From positions 18,435 to 82,434 of the forward strand of contig NZ_NMQT01000034.1 in assembly GCF_002234405.1 (NCBI RefSeq): a DNA stretch of 64,000 bases. Reading direction: 5' to 3'. Shown here piece by piece: positions 48,208 through 56,161 of the stretch; the first letter of the stretch is position 1, and the number at the start of each line of letters is the position of its first letter. This stretch comes from Amycolatopsis thailandensis. GTDB lineage: Bacteria; Actinomycetota; Actinomycetes; Mycobacteriales; Pseudonocardiaceae. Made by a program: the position numbers and the translations under genes. The notes under the pieces were generated by a model. It saw nothing but the letters and a program-made list of their open reading frames with translations. It was not told the origin of the DNA and did no database searches.

Positions 48208-49127
48208 GGGGCGTCAAGCAGCGCGGCACCGTCTCCTGGGATCCGTCGCGCGAGCACCGCTTCGTGACCGCCGACGGCACCGCCCTGCACGTCGAGACGA
48301 GCGGTCCCGCCGACTCCGAGCTCACACTGGTCCTTGTGCACGGCTGGACCCAGGACCACCGGACCTGGGACGGCGTGACGTCGCGGCTCGGCGATTCCGT
48401 CCGGACCCTGCGCTACGACCTGCGCGGTCACGGCGGCTCCGCGCCGGCGAAACCGGGCACGGCCACGATCGCGACCCTCGCCGACGATCTCGCGGAGCTG
48501 ATCCAGGAGCGCGTCCCGAACGGGCCGCTCGTGCTCGCCGGTCACTCCATGGGCGGCATGACGATCATGGAACTGTCCCGCAGGCACCCCGAACTCGTGG
48601 CCCGGCGCGTCGCAGGGGTCGCGTTCGTCGCCACATCTTCCGGTGAGATGGACCGGATCACCCTCGGCTTGCCGGGGATCGCGGGCAGTGGCGCGGCGAG
48701 GTTCGAACGGAGGCTCGCGAAGCTGCTCGCGAAGAACCGCCGGGACGCCTTGCCGTTGCCGCTGTCCGTGGTGCGCCCCGGCGCGCGGCTGCTCGTCTTC
48801 GGGCGGCGTCCTCGGCGGGCCGATGTGGACTCGGTCGCCGAGCAGCTGCTGTGCGCGCATCCGGCGAGCGTCGCCGGATTCCAGGACGCGATCTCGCGGC
48901 ACGACTGCCGCGTCACGCTGGCCGCGTTGCAGGGGAAACCGGTGATCGTGCTGTCGGGGGAGCGGGACCGGCTCTGCCCGACCCCGCACGCCAAGGTCAT
49001 CGCCGACGCGCTGCCGGAGGCCGAATTCGTGCGCTATCCGGGAGCAGGGCACATGCTTCCGCAGGAACGGGCGCAGGAAGTCTCAGACCGTATTGCCGCC
49101 CTCGTCCGCCGCGCCGCGAGGGTCTGA
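48204..49127 (+). CDS. alpha/beta hydrolase
   Basis: 307 residues. Nucleophile elbow GHSMGG (about 113-118), acidic residue in SGERDRLCP (about 253), and His in GAGHMLP (about 277) make a complete triad. Oxyanion region LVHGWTQDHRTWDG. Overlaps the diiron oxygenase by four bases, so it probably acts on the same substrate (esterase or lactonase). A strong composite hairpin follows. Confidence 0.9.
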   Translation: MRGVKQRGTVSWDPSREHRFVTADGTALHVETSGPADSELTLVLVHGWTQDHRTWDGVTSRLGDSVRTLRYDLRGHGGSAPAKPGTATIATLADDLAELIQERVPNGPLVLAGHSMGGMTIMELSRRHPELVARRVAGVAFVATSSGEMDRITLGLPGIAGSGAARFERRLAKLLAKNRRDALPLPLSVVRPGARLLVFGRRPRRADVDSVAEQLLCAHPASVAGFQDAISRHDCRVTLAALQGKPVIVLSGERDRLCPTPHAKVIADALPEAEFVRYPGAGHMLPQERAQEVSDRIAALVRRAARV

Positions 49128-49131
49128 AGAG

Positions 49132-49197
49132 GGAGCAAGGGACCTTTGCTCACGTTCGTTAGTGCACTAACCGACGTGAGCAAAGGTCCCTTGCTCC
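49132..49197. terminator. composite element with perfect 24-bp arms
   Basis: Arms 49132-49155 and 49174-49197 are exact complements containing AGCAAGGGACCTTTGCT; the core GTTAGTGCACTAAC (49158-49171) is itself a perfect palindrome. It fits between convergent stops (49127 and 49200). Third relative of 46053 and 55749. Confidence 0.85.
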
Positions 49198-49199
49198 GT

Positions 49200-49736
49200 T
49201 CAGAGGCGGGTGTAGCCCTCTTGGAGGAGCCGGGCGCCCATCCCTTGATAGGCCTCCTGGTCGTCCGGCGCGATGGTGGCCAGCCCGTCGACGTACCGGT
49301 TGAACATGCAGAACGCGGCCGCGATCAGGACCGTGTCGTGGATTTCGACGTCCGTCGCGCCCTCGGCGCGGGCGACGGCGATCAGGTCTTCGCCCACGGA
49401 TTTCCCGCCTTCGCGGACGGCGAGCGCGACGTGCAGGAGCGCCTTCACCTTCGCCGAAACGGGCGCGCCGTCGACGTCCGCCCAAGCGGCTTCGACGACC
49501 GGCATGCCGCCTTCGAGTGCTTCGGCGGCGATGGCGGCGTGACTGCGTGAGCAGAACGTGCAGTCGTTGCCGCGCGAGACGACCGCGCTGATCAGCTCGC
49601 GTTCACCCACGCTGAGGCTGCTCGGGCCGCGAAGCAGGACTTCGGCGAGTTGCTTGAGCGGCGCCGCCGTCTCCGGCCGGTAGGCGAACAACGCGGAGAT
49701 GCCGGGCAGGTTCTCGTCGAGCGCGATGTGGGGCAT
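49200..49736 (-). CDS. AhpD-like carboxymuconolactone decarboxylase family protein
   Basis: 178 residues. The AhpD-type redox site is complete: Glu47, Cys59-x-x-Cys62 (NDCTFCSRSH) and His66. This suggests a peroxidase-related thiol enzyme ('uncharacterised peroxidase-related') rather than a decarboxylase. It stands alone and converges with the hydrolase gene; upstream is divergent to the amidohydrolase. Confidence 0.9.
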   Translation of the reverse strand: MPHIALDENLPGISALFAYRPETAAPLKQLAEVLLRGPSSLSVGERELISAVVSRGNDCTFCSRSHAAIAAEALEGGMPVVEAAWADVDGAPVSAKVKALLHVALAVREGGKSVGEDLIAVARAEGATDVEIHDTVLIAAAFCMFNRYVDGLATIAPDDQEAYQGMGARLLQEGYTRL

Positions 49737-49824
49737 GGACTACTCCTCGCGGATCGGCAACGCGGTCGCCCGATTCAAACCGAAACCGGGCCGGGCAGGC
49801 TTCCGCTGGATGGCCGAAAGCGAT

Positions 49825-49841
49825 AGCAAAGGTCCCTTGCT
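49825..49841 (-). repeat. solo hairpin word in a divergent promoter region
   Basis: AGCAAAGGTCCCTTGCT, preceded by CGAT, lies 59 bases before the amidohydrolase start and 89 bases before the AhpD-like start. Unlike most copies it is at 5' ends, where it could form an attenuator-like stem in a leader, or simply be an insertion. Confidence 0.65.
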
Positions 49842-49899
49842 CTCCCCGGAGGCGCTAGCGTGATCTTGCAACGCTGCTTTCGACTGGGGAGTTGAAACG

Positions 49900-51321
49900 A
49901 TGAAACAGCGCAGATCCGTCCTGTCCGTCTTCAGCCTCACGCTCGCCGTCGGCCTCGGCGCCGCCCTGCTCGGCGGTCTCGGCGGCGGGAACACCGAAGC
50001 CGGGAGCGAAGCGGAGTTCACCGGTGCCGGCCGCGTCGTCATCCGTGACGCCTCGATGGTGCTCACGATGGACCCCAGCCTCGGCGAAGGACCGCTCGGC
50101 GCCCTCGCCGACGCCGACGTCGTGCTGGAAGGCGCCAAGATCAAACAGGTCGGCAAGGACCTCGACGCGGGCTCGGCGAAAGTCGTCGACGGGCGCGGCA
50201 AGATCGTCCTGCCCGGGTTCGTCGACCTGCACAACCACCTGTGGCAGTCGCTCATCCGCGGCTGCGCGGCCGACAAGGAACTCATCGGCTGGCTCGGCAA
50301 ATGCGTCATCCCGCTGTACCGGGCGCCGGTGACCGACGCGGACGCGTACGCGGGGACGAAGCTCGCGGCCGCCGACGTCGTCTCCACGGGCATCACCACG
50401 GTCACCGACTGGTCGCACGCGTTCAACACCGACTTCGCCAAGGGCGGCCTCCGCGCGCTCGGCGAGTCGAAACTGCGTTTCCTCTACTCCTACAACGGAA
50501 CCACCGATACCGCGCTGCAAAACGAGATCCGCCGGGTGAAGCGGGAGGTCATCGACCCGAATCCGCTGGCGCGCCTCCAGATCGGCACGCATCCGTCCAC
50601 CGGGAACTTCCCGAGTGCCGAGGCGTCGGAGAAGCTCGCGCGCGAGCTCGGTGTCTCGCTGAACGTGCACCTGCTCGAATCGAAGGCCGATCTGACCGCG
50701 GGGCAGATGGACGCGCTCCGGCGGGCCGGCGCGCTGCACCCCGGGCTGGTGGCGAACCACGTCATCCAGGCCACCGACGCCGATCTCGACGAACTCGCGG
50801 CCGCCGGGGTCGGCGTGGCGCACAACCCGCTGTCGAACATGCGGCTCGCGTCCGGCGTGATCAGGCTGCCGGAGATGAAGAAGCGGGCGATGAAGGTCGG
50901 GCTCGGGCTCGACGGCGGCACCAACGACACGAGCGACATGTTCAACGTGATGCGAGCGGCCGTCGGCCTCCAGCGGGCGATCGCGACGGATCCGGCCGTC
51001 TACCCGACCACGGCCGACGTCCTGCGCATGGCGACGCTCGGCGGCGCGGAAGCGCTCGGGATGGACAAGGAGATCGGGTCGCTCACGCCGGGCAAGCGGG
51101 CGGACCTCCAGCTGGTCGACGCCCAGGCGGTCAACTTCGCGCCGAAGGTGGACTGGGTGAATCAGCTGGTCTTCAACACCCAGCCCGCGAACGTCTCGTG
51201 GGTCTTCGTCGACGGCCGCGCTCTCAAGCGCGAAGGGCGCGTTGTCGGCATCGACACCGCGAAGGTCGTCGCCGACGCCCAGGCCGCCGCGGACCGGATC
51301 AAGAAGCTGCTGCCCCAGTAA
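49900..51321 (+). CDS. exported amidohydrolase (TrzA/SsnA-like)
   Basis: 473 residues. Metal ligands: DLHNHLWQ (about 108-115), VHLLE (about 257), NHVIQ (about 286) and DGGTND (about 337-342), as in cytosine/hydroxyatrazine deaminase-type enzymes. Unusually for this family there is an N-terminal signal or anchor (MKQRRSVLSVFSLTLAVGLG, hydrophobic 6-29) followed by a linker, so it seems to be exported. Substrate unknown. Deamination of a nucleoside or thioadenosine relative is possible. Confidence 0.85.
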   Translation: MKQRRSVLSVFSLTLAVGLGAALLGGLGGGNTEAGSEAEFTGAGRVVIRDASMVLTMDPSLGEGPLGALADADVVLEGAKIKQVGKDLDAGSAKVVDGRGKIVLPGFVDLHNHLWQSLIRGCAADKELIGWLGKCVIPLYRAPVTDADAYAGTKLAAADVVSTGITTVTDWSHAFNTDFAKGGLRALGESKLRFLYSYNGTTDTALQNEIRRVKREVIDPNPLARLQIGTHPSTGNFPSAEASEKLARELGVSLNVHLLESKADLTAGQMDALRRAGALHPGLVANHVIQATDADLDELAAAGVGVAHNPLSNMRLASGVIRLPEMKKRAMKVGLGLDGGTNDTSDMFNVMRAAVGLQRAIATDPAVYPTTADVLRMATLGGAEALGMDKEIGSLTPGKRADLQLVDAQAVNFAPKVDWVNQLVFNTQPANVSWVFVDGRALKREGRVVGIDTAKVVADAQAAADRIKKLLPQ

Positions 51322-51331
51322 CCCCGCGCAC

Positions 51332-51385
51332 TTCGTCCTCTGAATGCGGTAGTTGCCTGCGCAAGGACCGCATTCAGAGGACGAA
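51332..51385. terminator. TTCGTCCTCTGAATGCGGT hairpin
   Basis: 19-base perfect arms 51332-51350 and 51367-51385, with a small TTGC-CTGC-GCAA stem in the loop. A diverged relative of the TTTAGTCCTCTGGATGCG family with compensating changes (A-to-C at one position matched on the other arm). Between convergent genes. Confidence 0.8.
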
Positions 51386-51394
51386 ACGCAGGGA

Positions 51395-52015
51395 TCAGTG
51401 CTGGAGCGGGAAGCCACCGCCGATGCCTCGCCAGGCGAGGTTGGCGGTGAGGGCGACGGCCTCTTCGCGGCTCATCGACTTGTGGTGCGCCAGCCAGAAC
51501 CGCGCGCTGACCTGCGAGAGGCCCACGAGGCCGACGGCGAGCAGCCGGGCCTTGTCCTCGTCGAGGCCCGCGTCGGCGGTGATGGTCTCGGTGATCGCGT
51601 CGACACTGGCCGACGTCGCCCGGTCCACCGCCTCCTGCACGGCGGGCTCGCCGCGCAGGTCGGACTCGAAGACCATGCGGAACGCGCCGGCGTCGTTGTT
51701 GACGAAGTCGAAGAACGCGCCGACGGTCGCCGGGACGCGCTGCTTGTTGTCCGTCGTGGAGTCGAGCGCCTCCTTGACCCGTCGCACCAGTTCGTCGACG
51801 TGGCTCTCCAGCAACGCGATGTAGAGGTCGAGCTTGCCGGGGAAGTGCTGGTAGAGGACCGGCTTGCTGACCCCGGCCTCTTCCGCGATCTCGTCCATCG
51901 CGGCGGCGTGGTAGCCGTTCGCGGCGAACACACGCTGCGCGGCGGCCAGCAGCTGGGCGCGGCGTTCCGTCCTGGGCAGCCGGACTCCTCGGGCCAGTCG
52001 CGCCATTTCTGTCAT
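51395..52015 (-). CDS. TetR-family regulator (Rv3208 type)
   Basis: 206 residues from ATG 52015, with GGAGG five bases upstream. HTH region QLLAAAQRVFAANGYHAAAMDEIAEEAG (about 24-51) and KPVLYQHFPGKLDLYIALLESH (about 54-75) match Rv3208 in M. tuberculosis, where it neighbours DUF3107 and DUF3152 genes, as here. Its targets are unknown. Divergent from an alpha/beta hydrolase. Confidence 0.9.
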   Translation of the reverse strand: MTEMARLARGVRLPRTERRAQLLAAAQRVFAANGYHAAAMDEIAEEAGVSKPVLYQHFPGKLDLYIALLESHVDELVRRVKEALDSTTDNKQRVPATVGAFFDFVNNDAGAFRMVFESDLRGEPAVQEAVDRATSASVDAITETITADAGLDEDKARLLAVGLVGLSQVSARFWLAHHKSMSREEAVALTANLAWRGIGGGFPLQH

Positions 52016-52178
52016 CGTTCCTCCAGTTCGAGGCACTCGTCTCCGCCGAGAACGCGTCAGCCTGACTCATCAGCGCAGTCGAGCGGGCTCCGCGGGGCGG
52101 GGTCACCGCCGCGTGAAGTGAGCTCAAGATTACTCGCCGGTACGGCCGGACCGCCAAGGGTCGGGCATCCTTGGCACT

Positions 52179-53168
52179 GTGCCTTCTCCAGTTTCCCGTG
52201 CCGCCCGGGGTCGTCCGCCGCTGACCCACGTGCCGCTGTCGCGCAGGTCGATGCCGTCGCTGGACCCCACGCCGCCACCTTGGCCCGGGGAAACAATAGG
52301 TGTCGGCGGGGTGAAATTGCACATCCGCCGGACGCCGGGCGGCCCGGAGACGGCGGTCTACGTCCATGGGCTCGGCGGCTCGTCCACGAACTGGACCGAC
52401 CTCGCCGCGCTGCTGGCGCCCGAAGCGGGCGGCACTTCGGTCGATTTGCCGGGCTTCGGCTATTCGGAGCCAGCCGACGACTTCGACTTCAGCCTCGACG
52501 CGCACGCCGAAGTGGTCGCGAACCACATCGAGAGCCTCGAAACCGGGCCCGTGCACCTGCTCGGCAACTCGATGGGCGGTGCGGTCGCGCTGCTCGTCGC
52601 GGCCCGCCGTCCGGAGCTGGTGAAGACGCTGACGCTGATCTCTCCCGCGATGCCGGACCTCCGGCCCAGCATGAAGCGGCTGTCCGACCCGCGGATGGCG
52701 TTCGCCTACCTGCCGTTGATCGGCCCGCGGGTGCGCCGTCAGCTGGCCGCGCTCGGCCCGCGCGAACGCGCCATGCAGGTCATCAAGCTGTGCTTCGCCG
52801 ACCCGGCGCGCTTCGCCGAAAGCAGGCTGGACGAGCTCGAACAGGAGCACAGCGCCCGCGCCGAGTTCGCCTGGGCCGCCCCCGCGCTGGCCCGCAGCAC
52901 GTTCGGCATCTTCCGGACGTGGTCCGCGCGCGGCCCCGCGTCGCTGTGGGCCGTCGCGCCGACGGTCGCCACGCCGACGCTCGTCGTGTGGGGGCAGCAC
53001 GACCGGGTGATCTCCGTCCGGCGCGCGGAGCGGACCGCTCGGCTGATTCCGCACGCCCGGTTGCTCGTTCTCCCCCGAACCGGCCATGTGGCGCAGATGG
53101 AACGCCCGAATGTCGTAGCGAAGGCCGTTTTAGGCATGTGGGAAGCGGTCGAAACGGACACCTGGTAG
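52179..53168 (+). CDS. alpha/beta hydrolase
   Basis: 329 residues. Triad: Ser in GNSMGG (about 129-134), Asp in WGQHDRVIS (about 270), His in RTGHVAQM (about 305). HGLGGSSTNW forms the oxyanion region. GTG 52179 gives a Pro-rich 35-residue extension; an ATG at 52251 is possible. Between TetR (divergent) and DUF3152; a lipase or esterase role is likely. Confidence 0.9.
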   Translation: MPSPVSRAARGRPPLTHVPLSRRSMPSLDPTPPPWPGETIGVGGVKLHIRRTPGGPETAVYVHGLGGSSTNWTDLAALLAPEAGGTSVDLPGFGYSEPADDFDFSLDAHAEVVANHIESLETGPVHLLGNSMGGAVALLVAARRPELVKTLTLISPAMPDLRPSMKRLSDPRMAFAYLPLIGPRVRRQLAALGPRERAMQVIKLCFADPARFAESRLDELEQEHSARAEFAWAAPALARSTFGIFRTWSARGPASLWAVAPTVATPTLVVWGQHDRVISVRRAERTARLIPHARLLVLPRTGHVAQMERPNVVAKAVLGMWEAVETDTW

Positions 53169-53249
53169 CCCATTCGGGTGGGCGGGACACGCCGCGCGAA
53201 GCGCCGGTCGCTCACAACATCACAGTTCGGTTATGGCACCCTGGTGCGC

Positions 53250-54422
53250 GTGGATCGGGTTAAGCAAGGCGCGCAGGGCGAAGGTCGGCGGTCTCAGTAC
53301 TCCGCATCCGCCCGCCGTCCGTCGCGCGCTCAGCCCCGGACCTCGGAGGTCCCGCGCACCGGTCAGTACCGTCCGACACCGCCGCCCTCGCAGCGGCTCG
53401 ACGAGGACCGTTACCGCCCGGGCGGTCGCCGGACCAGCGCCCAGCCGCTCAGCGCGTCCTGGAAGCCGCACGAGCCCGGCGCCGCGAAGGGCAAGGCCGC
53501 CAAGCGCAAGAGCAAGGGCGGCATCGGCCACTTCGCCAAGACCTACGGCTGGCGCGTGTACGCGCTGCCGATCCTCGTGGTGATCACCGCGCTGGTCGTG
53601 TTCAACACCGCCACCGGTCCGGCCGAGCCGATCGCCTCCGACGGCACGAGTCTCGCTTCGTCCGACAGCTCGGGCGGTGACGGCGGGGAGAGCGGCACCG
53701 GTGTCGACGGCAGTGGCGACGTCCTCCCGGAGAACCCGGCCAAACCGGTCGACCTCAAGATCCCGACCGCCGACCTGCCCAAGGGCGGCGTCTTCACCGA
53801 GTCCGGTCAGGGCACCTATCACGTGGTGCCGGGCAAGGGCGAGAAGGTCGGCACGGGACAGCTGTACACGTACACCATCGAAGTCGAGGACGGAATCGAC
53901 TCGGCCAGCTACGGCGGTGACGACAGCTTCGCCTCGATGGTGGAGGCCACCCTGTCCAATCCCAAGAGCTGGACGTGGGACGGCAAGAAGGCGCTCCAGC
54001 GTGTCGATGCGAGTTTCCCGAACCCCAGCTTCCGGGTGAGTCTCACCACACCCAACACGACGCACCGCGCGGACGTCTGCATGTTCCAGATCACCTACGA
54101 GACGTCGTGCTACCGGTCGAGTTTCGACAAGCGCGTGGTGATCAACCTCGCCCGCTGGGTGCGGGGGGCGATGGCCTTCGAGAGCGACATGACCGGGTAT
54201 CGCCAGTACGCCATCAATCACGAGGTCGGGCACGCCCTGGGCGGAAAGCACGTGGGCTGCAAGGTGAACGGCGGGATCGCGCCGGTGATGATGCAGCAGA
54301 CGTTCGGCGTCTCCAACGACTTCGTGGCACAGCTGAACAATCTCCCCGGTGGCGACCGCGGCAGAGTGCCCGCGGACGGCCTCGTCTGCAAGCCGGGCTC
54401 CTGGCCGAATCAGACACCTTAG
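53250..54422 (+). CDS. DUF3152 metalloprotease-like protein
   Basis: 390 residues from GTG 53250; earlier starts exist but lack support. A basic disordered N-terminus (1-95), one membrane helix (about 96-118), a Ser/Gly/Asp linker, then an outer domain with HEVGHALGGKHVGC (about 326-339), the zincin motif H-E-x-x-H followed by His. Two extra cysteines suggest a disulfide. Rv3207c orthologue by context. Probably an envelope peptidase; substrate unknown. Confidence 0.85.
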   Translation: MDRVKQGAQGEGRRSQYSASARRPSRAQPRTSEVPRTGQYRPTPPPSQRLDEDRYRPGGRRTSAQPLSASWKPHEPGAAKGKAAKRKSKGGIGHFAKTYGWRVYALPILVVITALVVFNTATGPAEPIASDGTSLASSDSSGGDGGESGTGVDGSGDVLPENPAKPVDLKIPTADLPKGGVFTESGQGTYHVVPGKGEKVGTGQLYTYTIEVEDGIDSASYGGDDSFASMVEATLSNPKSWTWDGKKALQRVDASFPNPSFRVSLTTPNTTHRADVCMFQITYETSCYRSSFDKRVVINLARWVRGAMAFESDMTGYRQYAINHEVGHALGGKHVGCKVNGGIAPVMMQQTFGVSNDFVAQLNNLPGGDRGRVPADGLVCKPGSWPNQTP

Positions 54423-54540
54423 CCCTCGCCGTCTCACGTGCTGGAATATCCCAGGATTTGAAACAGGGGAAGTCGTTTCCGCCTTCTCGTGTTGTAGATA
54501 CTGGGATGCGACCCGCGATCCACGCGAGATGGAGGACCCG

Positions 54541-55719
54541 ATGTCAGGCACGCTGCCGCCGCTCGTCGAGCCGGCCGCCGAGCTCACCAAGGAAGAGGTG
54601 GCCCGGTACAGCCGTCACCTGATCATCCCGGACGTCGGGGTGACCGGGCAGAAGCGGTTGAAGAACGCCAAGGTGCTGGTCATCGGCGCCGGTGGCCTCG
54701 GCAGCCCGGCGCTGCTGTACCTGGCCGCGGCCGGGGTCGGCACGCTCGGCATCGTCGACTTCGACGAGGTCGACGAATCGAACCTGCACCGCCAGGTCAT
54801 CCACGGCCAGTCCGACATCGGCAAGCTCAAGGCCGCGTCGGCGCAGGAGACCATCGCCGAGATCAACCCCTTCGTGAAGGTGCACCTGCACACCGACCGG
54901 CTGGAGTCGTCGAACGCGCTGGAGCTGTTCGAGCAGTACGACCTGATCCTCGACGGCACCGACAACTTCGCGACGCGCTACCTGGTCAACGACGCCGCCG
55001 TGCTCACCGGGAAGCCCTACGTGTGGGGCTCGATCTACCGGTTCGAGGGGCAGGCGAGCGTGTTCTGGGAGGACGCGCCGAACGGCAAGGGCCTCAACTA
55101 CCGCGACCTCTACCCCGAGCCGCCGCCGCCCGGCATGGTCCCGTCGTGCGCCGAGGGCGGCGTGCTGGGCGTGCTCTGCGCGTCGATCGGTTCGATCATG
55201 GTCAACGAGGCGATCAAGCTGATCACCGGCATCGGTGAGCCGCTGCTGGGCAGGCTCGTCAGCTACGACGCGCTGGAGATGAAGTACCGCGAGGTCAAGA
55301 TCCGCAAGGATCCGGAGACCCCGAAGATCACCGGGCTCATCGACTACGAAGCCTTCTGCGGCGTCGTGTCCGACGAAGCCGCTTCGGCCGCCGCGGGCAG
55401 CACGATCACTCCGGCGGAGCTCAAGGCCAAGTTCGACAACGGCGACAACTTCGCCCTCATCGACGTCCGTGAGCCGCACGAGTACGAGATCGTCAACATC
55501 AAGGGCGCGACGCTGATCCCGAAGGACCGGATCCTCTCGGGCGAGGCGCTGGCGGAACTGCCGCAGGACAAGCCGATCGTGCTGCACTGCAAGTCGGGCG
55601 CGCGTTCGGCGGAGGCGCTCGCGGCGCTGCACCAGGCCGGGTTCAAGGACGCGACCCACCTCGGTGGCGGCGTGCTGGCTTGGGCGCGGCAGATCGACCA
55701 GAGCCTGCCGACGTACTGA
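54541..55719 (+). CDS. moeZ: adenylyltransferase/sulfurtransferase MoeZ
   Basis: 392 residues, the exact mycobacterial MoeZ length. The N-terminal ThiF/MoeB domain binds ATP with GAGGLGSPAL (about 44-53) and activates small sulfur-carrier proteins. The C-terminal rhodanese domain holds the persulfide Cys in LHCKSGARS (about 356). It supports molybdopterin, cysteine and thiamine-type sulfur transfer. ATG 54541 is chosen; the upstream frame lacks homology. It may supply cofactor for the molybdoenzyme near 60622. Confidence 0.95.
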   Translation: MSGTLPPLVEPAAELTKEEVARYSRHLIIPDVGVTGQKRLKNAKVLVIGAGGLGSPALLYLAAAGVGTLGIVDFDEVDESNLHRQVIHGQSDIGKLKAASAQETIAEINPFVKVHLHTDRLESSNALELFEQYDLILDGTDNFATRYLVNDAAVLTGKPYVWGSIYRFEGQASVFWEDAPNGKGLNYRDLYPEPPPPGMVPSCAEGGVLGVLCASIGSIMVNEAIKLITGIGEPLLGRLVSYDALEMKYREVKIRKDPETPKITGLIDYEAFCGVVSDEAASAAAGSTITPAELKAKFDNGDNFALIDVREPHEYEIVNIKGATLIPKDRILSGEALAELPQDKPIVLHCKSGARSAEALAALHQAGFKDATHLGGGVLAWARQIDQSLPTY

Positions 55720-55748
55720 GGCTTGGGGTCGCTGACCTGCGGGAAGAG

Positions 55749-55810
55749 AGCAAGGGACCTTTGCTGTCGTTAGTTAGTGTGCTAACGAACGCTAGCAAAG
55801 GTCCCTTGCT
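55749..55810. terminator. composite AGCAAGGGACCTTTGCT element after moeZ
   Basis: Inverted word pair 55749-55765 and 55794-55810 around GTTAGTGTGCTAAC (55773-55786). The left flank GCTGACCTGCGGGAAGAG matches 46053's flank almost exactly. The gap 55720-56161 (442 bases) holds this and the next two repeats, and no gene. Confidence 0.85.
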
Positions 55811-55840
55811 CTCCCGGGTGTTTGGGCTCCTGGTCGCTGA

Positions 55841-55895
55841 TGCAATGAAAGGCTCTTTCCTTGCCAAATTTGCAAGGAAAGAGCCTTTCATTGCA
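55841..55895. repeat. 24-bp-arm palindrome with GCCAAATTTGC core
   Basis: Arms 55841-55864 and 55872-55895 are exact complements. Compared with 37715-37769 the outer and core bases are the same, but the middle GGCTC and GAGCC are swapped between arms. Confidence 0.85.
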
Positions 55896-55946
55896 CGCGC
55901 ACCCAAGCCTAAAAGCCCAAAAGGGATATTTCGCGCGTCGAGGGGT

Positions 55947-56029
55947 CGTGAAGGCCTCCTTGCCTACCCTGAAGGTAGTGAAGGAGGCCTTCACGGACCC
56001 TGGGTCCCTCAAGGAGGCCTTCACGGACC
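55947..56029 (+). repeat. 83-bp CGTGAAGGCCTCCTT repeat, copy B
   Basis: It matches 37383-37465 at 80 of 83 positions; two of the three differences are adjacent in the third arm and restore its match to the other AAGGAGGCC arms. Lies downstream of moeZ. Confidence 0.85.
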
Positions 56030-56161
56030 AGCCCGGAGCCGGTCGGGGGAAGCGCGGCGGAAGAACGGCTGGTCAGGCGTGATTGTGTCTTGAGTATCGC
56101 TACTCGATGACCAGCGCGTCTTCTCGTTCGTGGCACGGAAGACGGGGTAACGTGCCCAGCC

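Noticed and set aside
55643..56093. Frames after moeZ as a gene
   Set aside because: They are made of the same hairpin repeats read in different frames, e.g. SKGPLLS, with no start signal.
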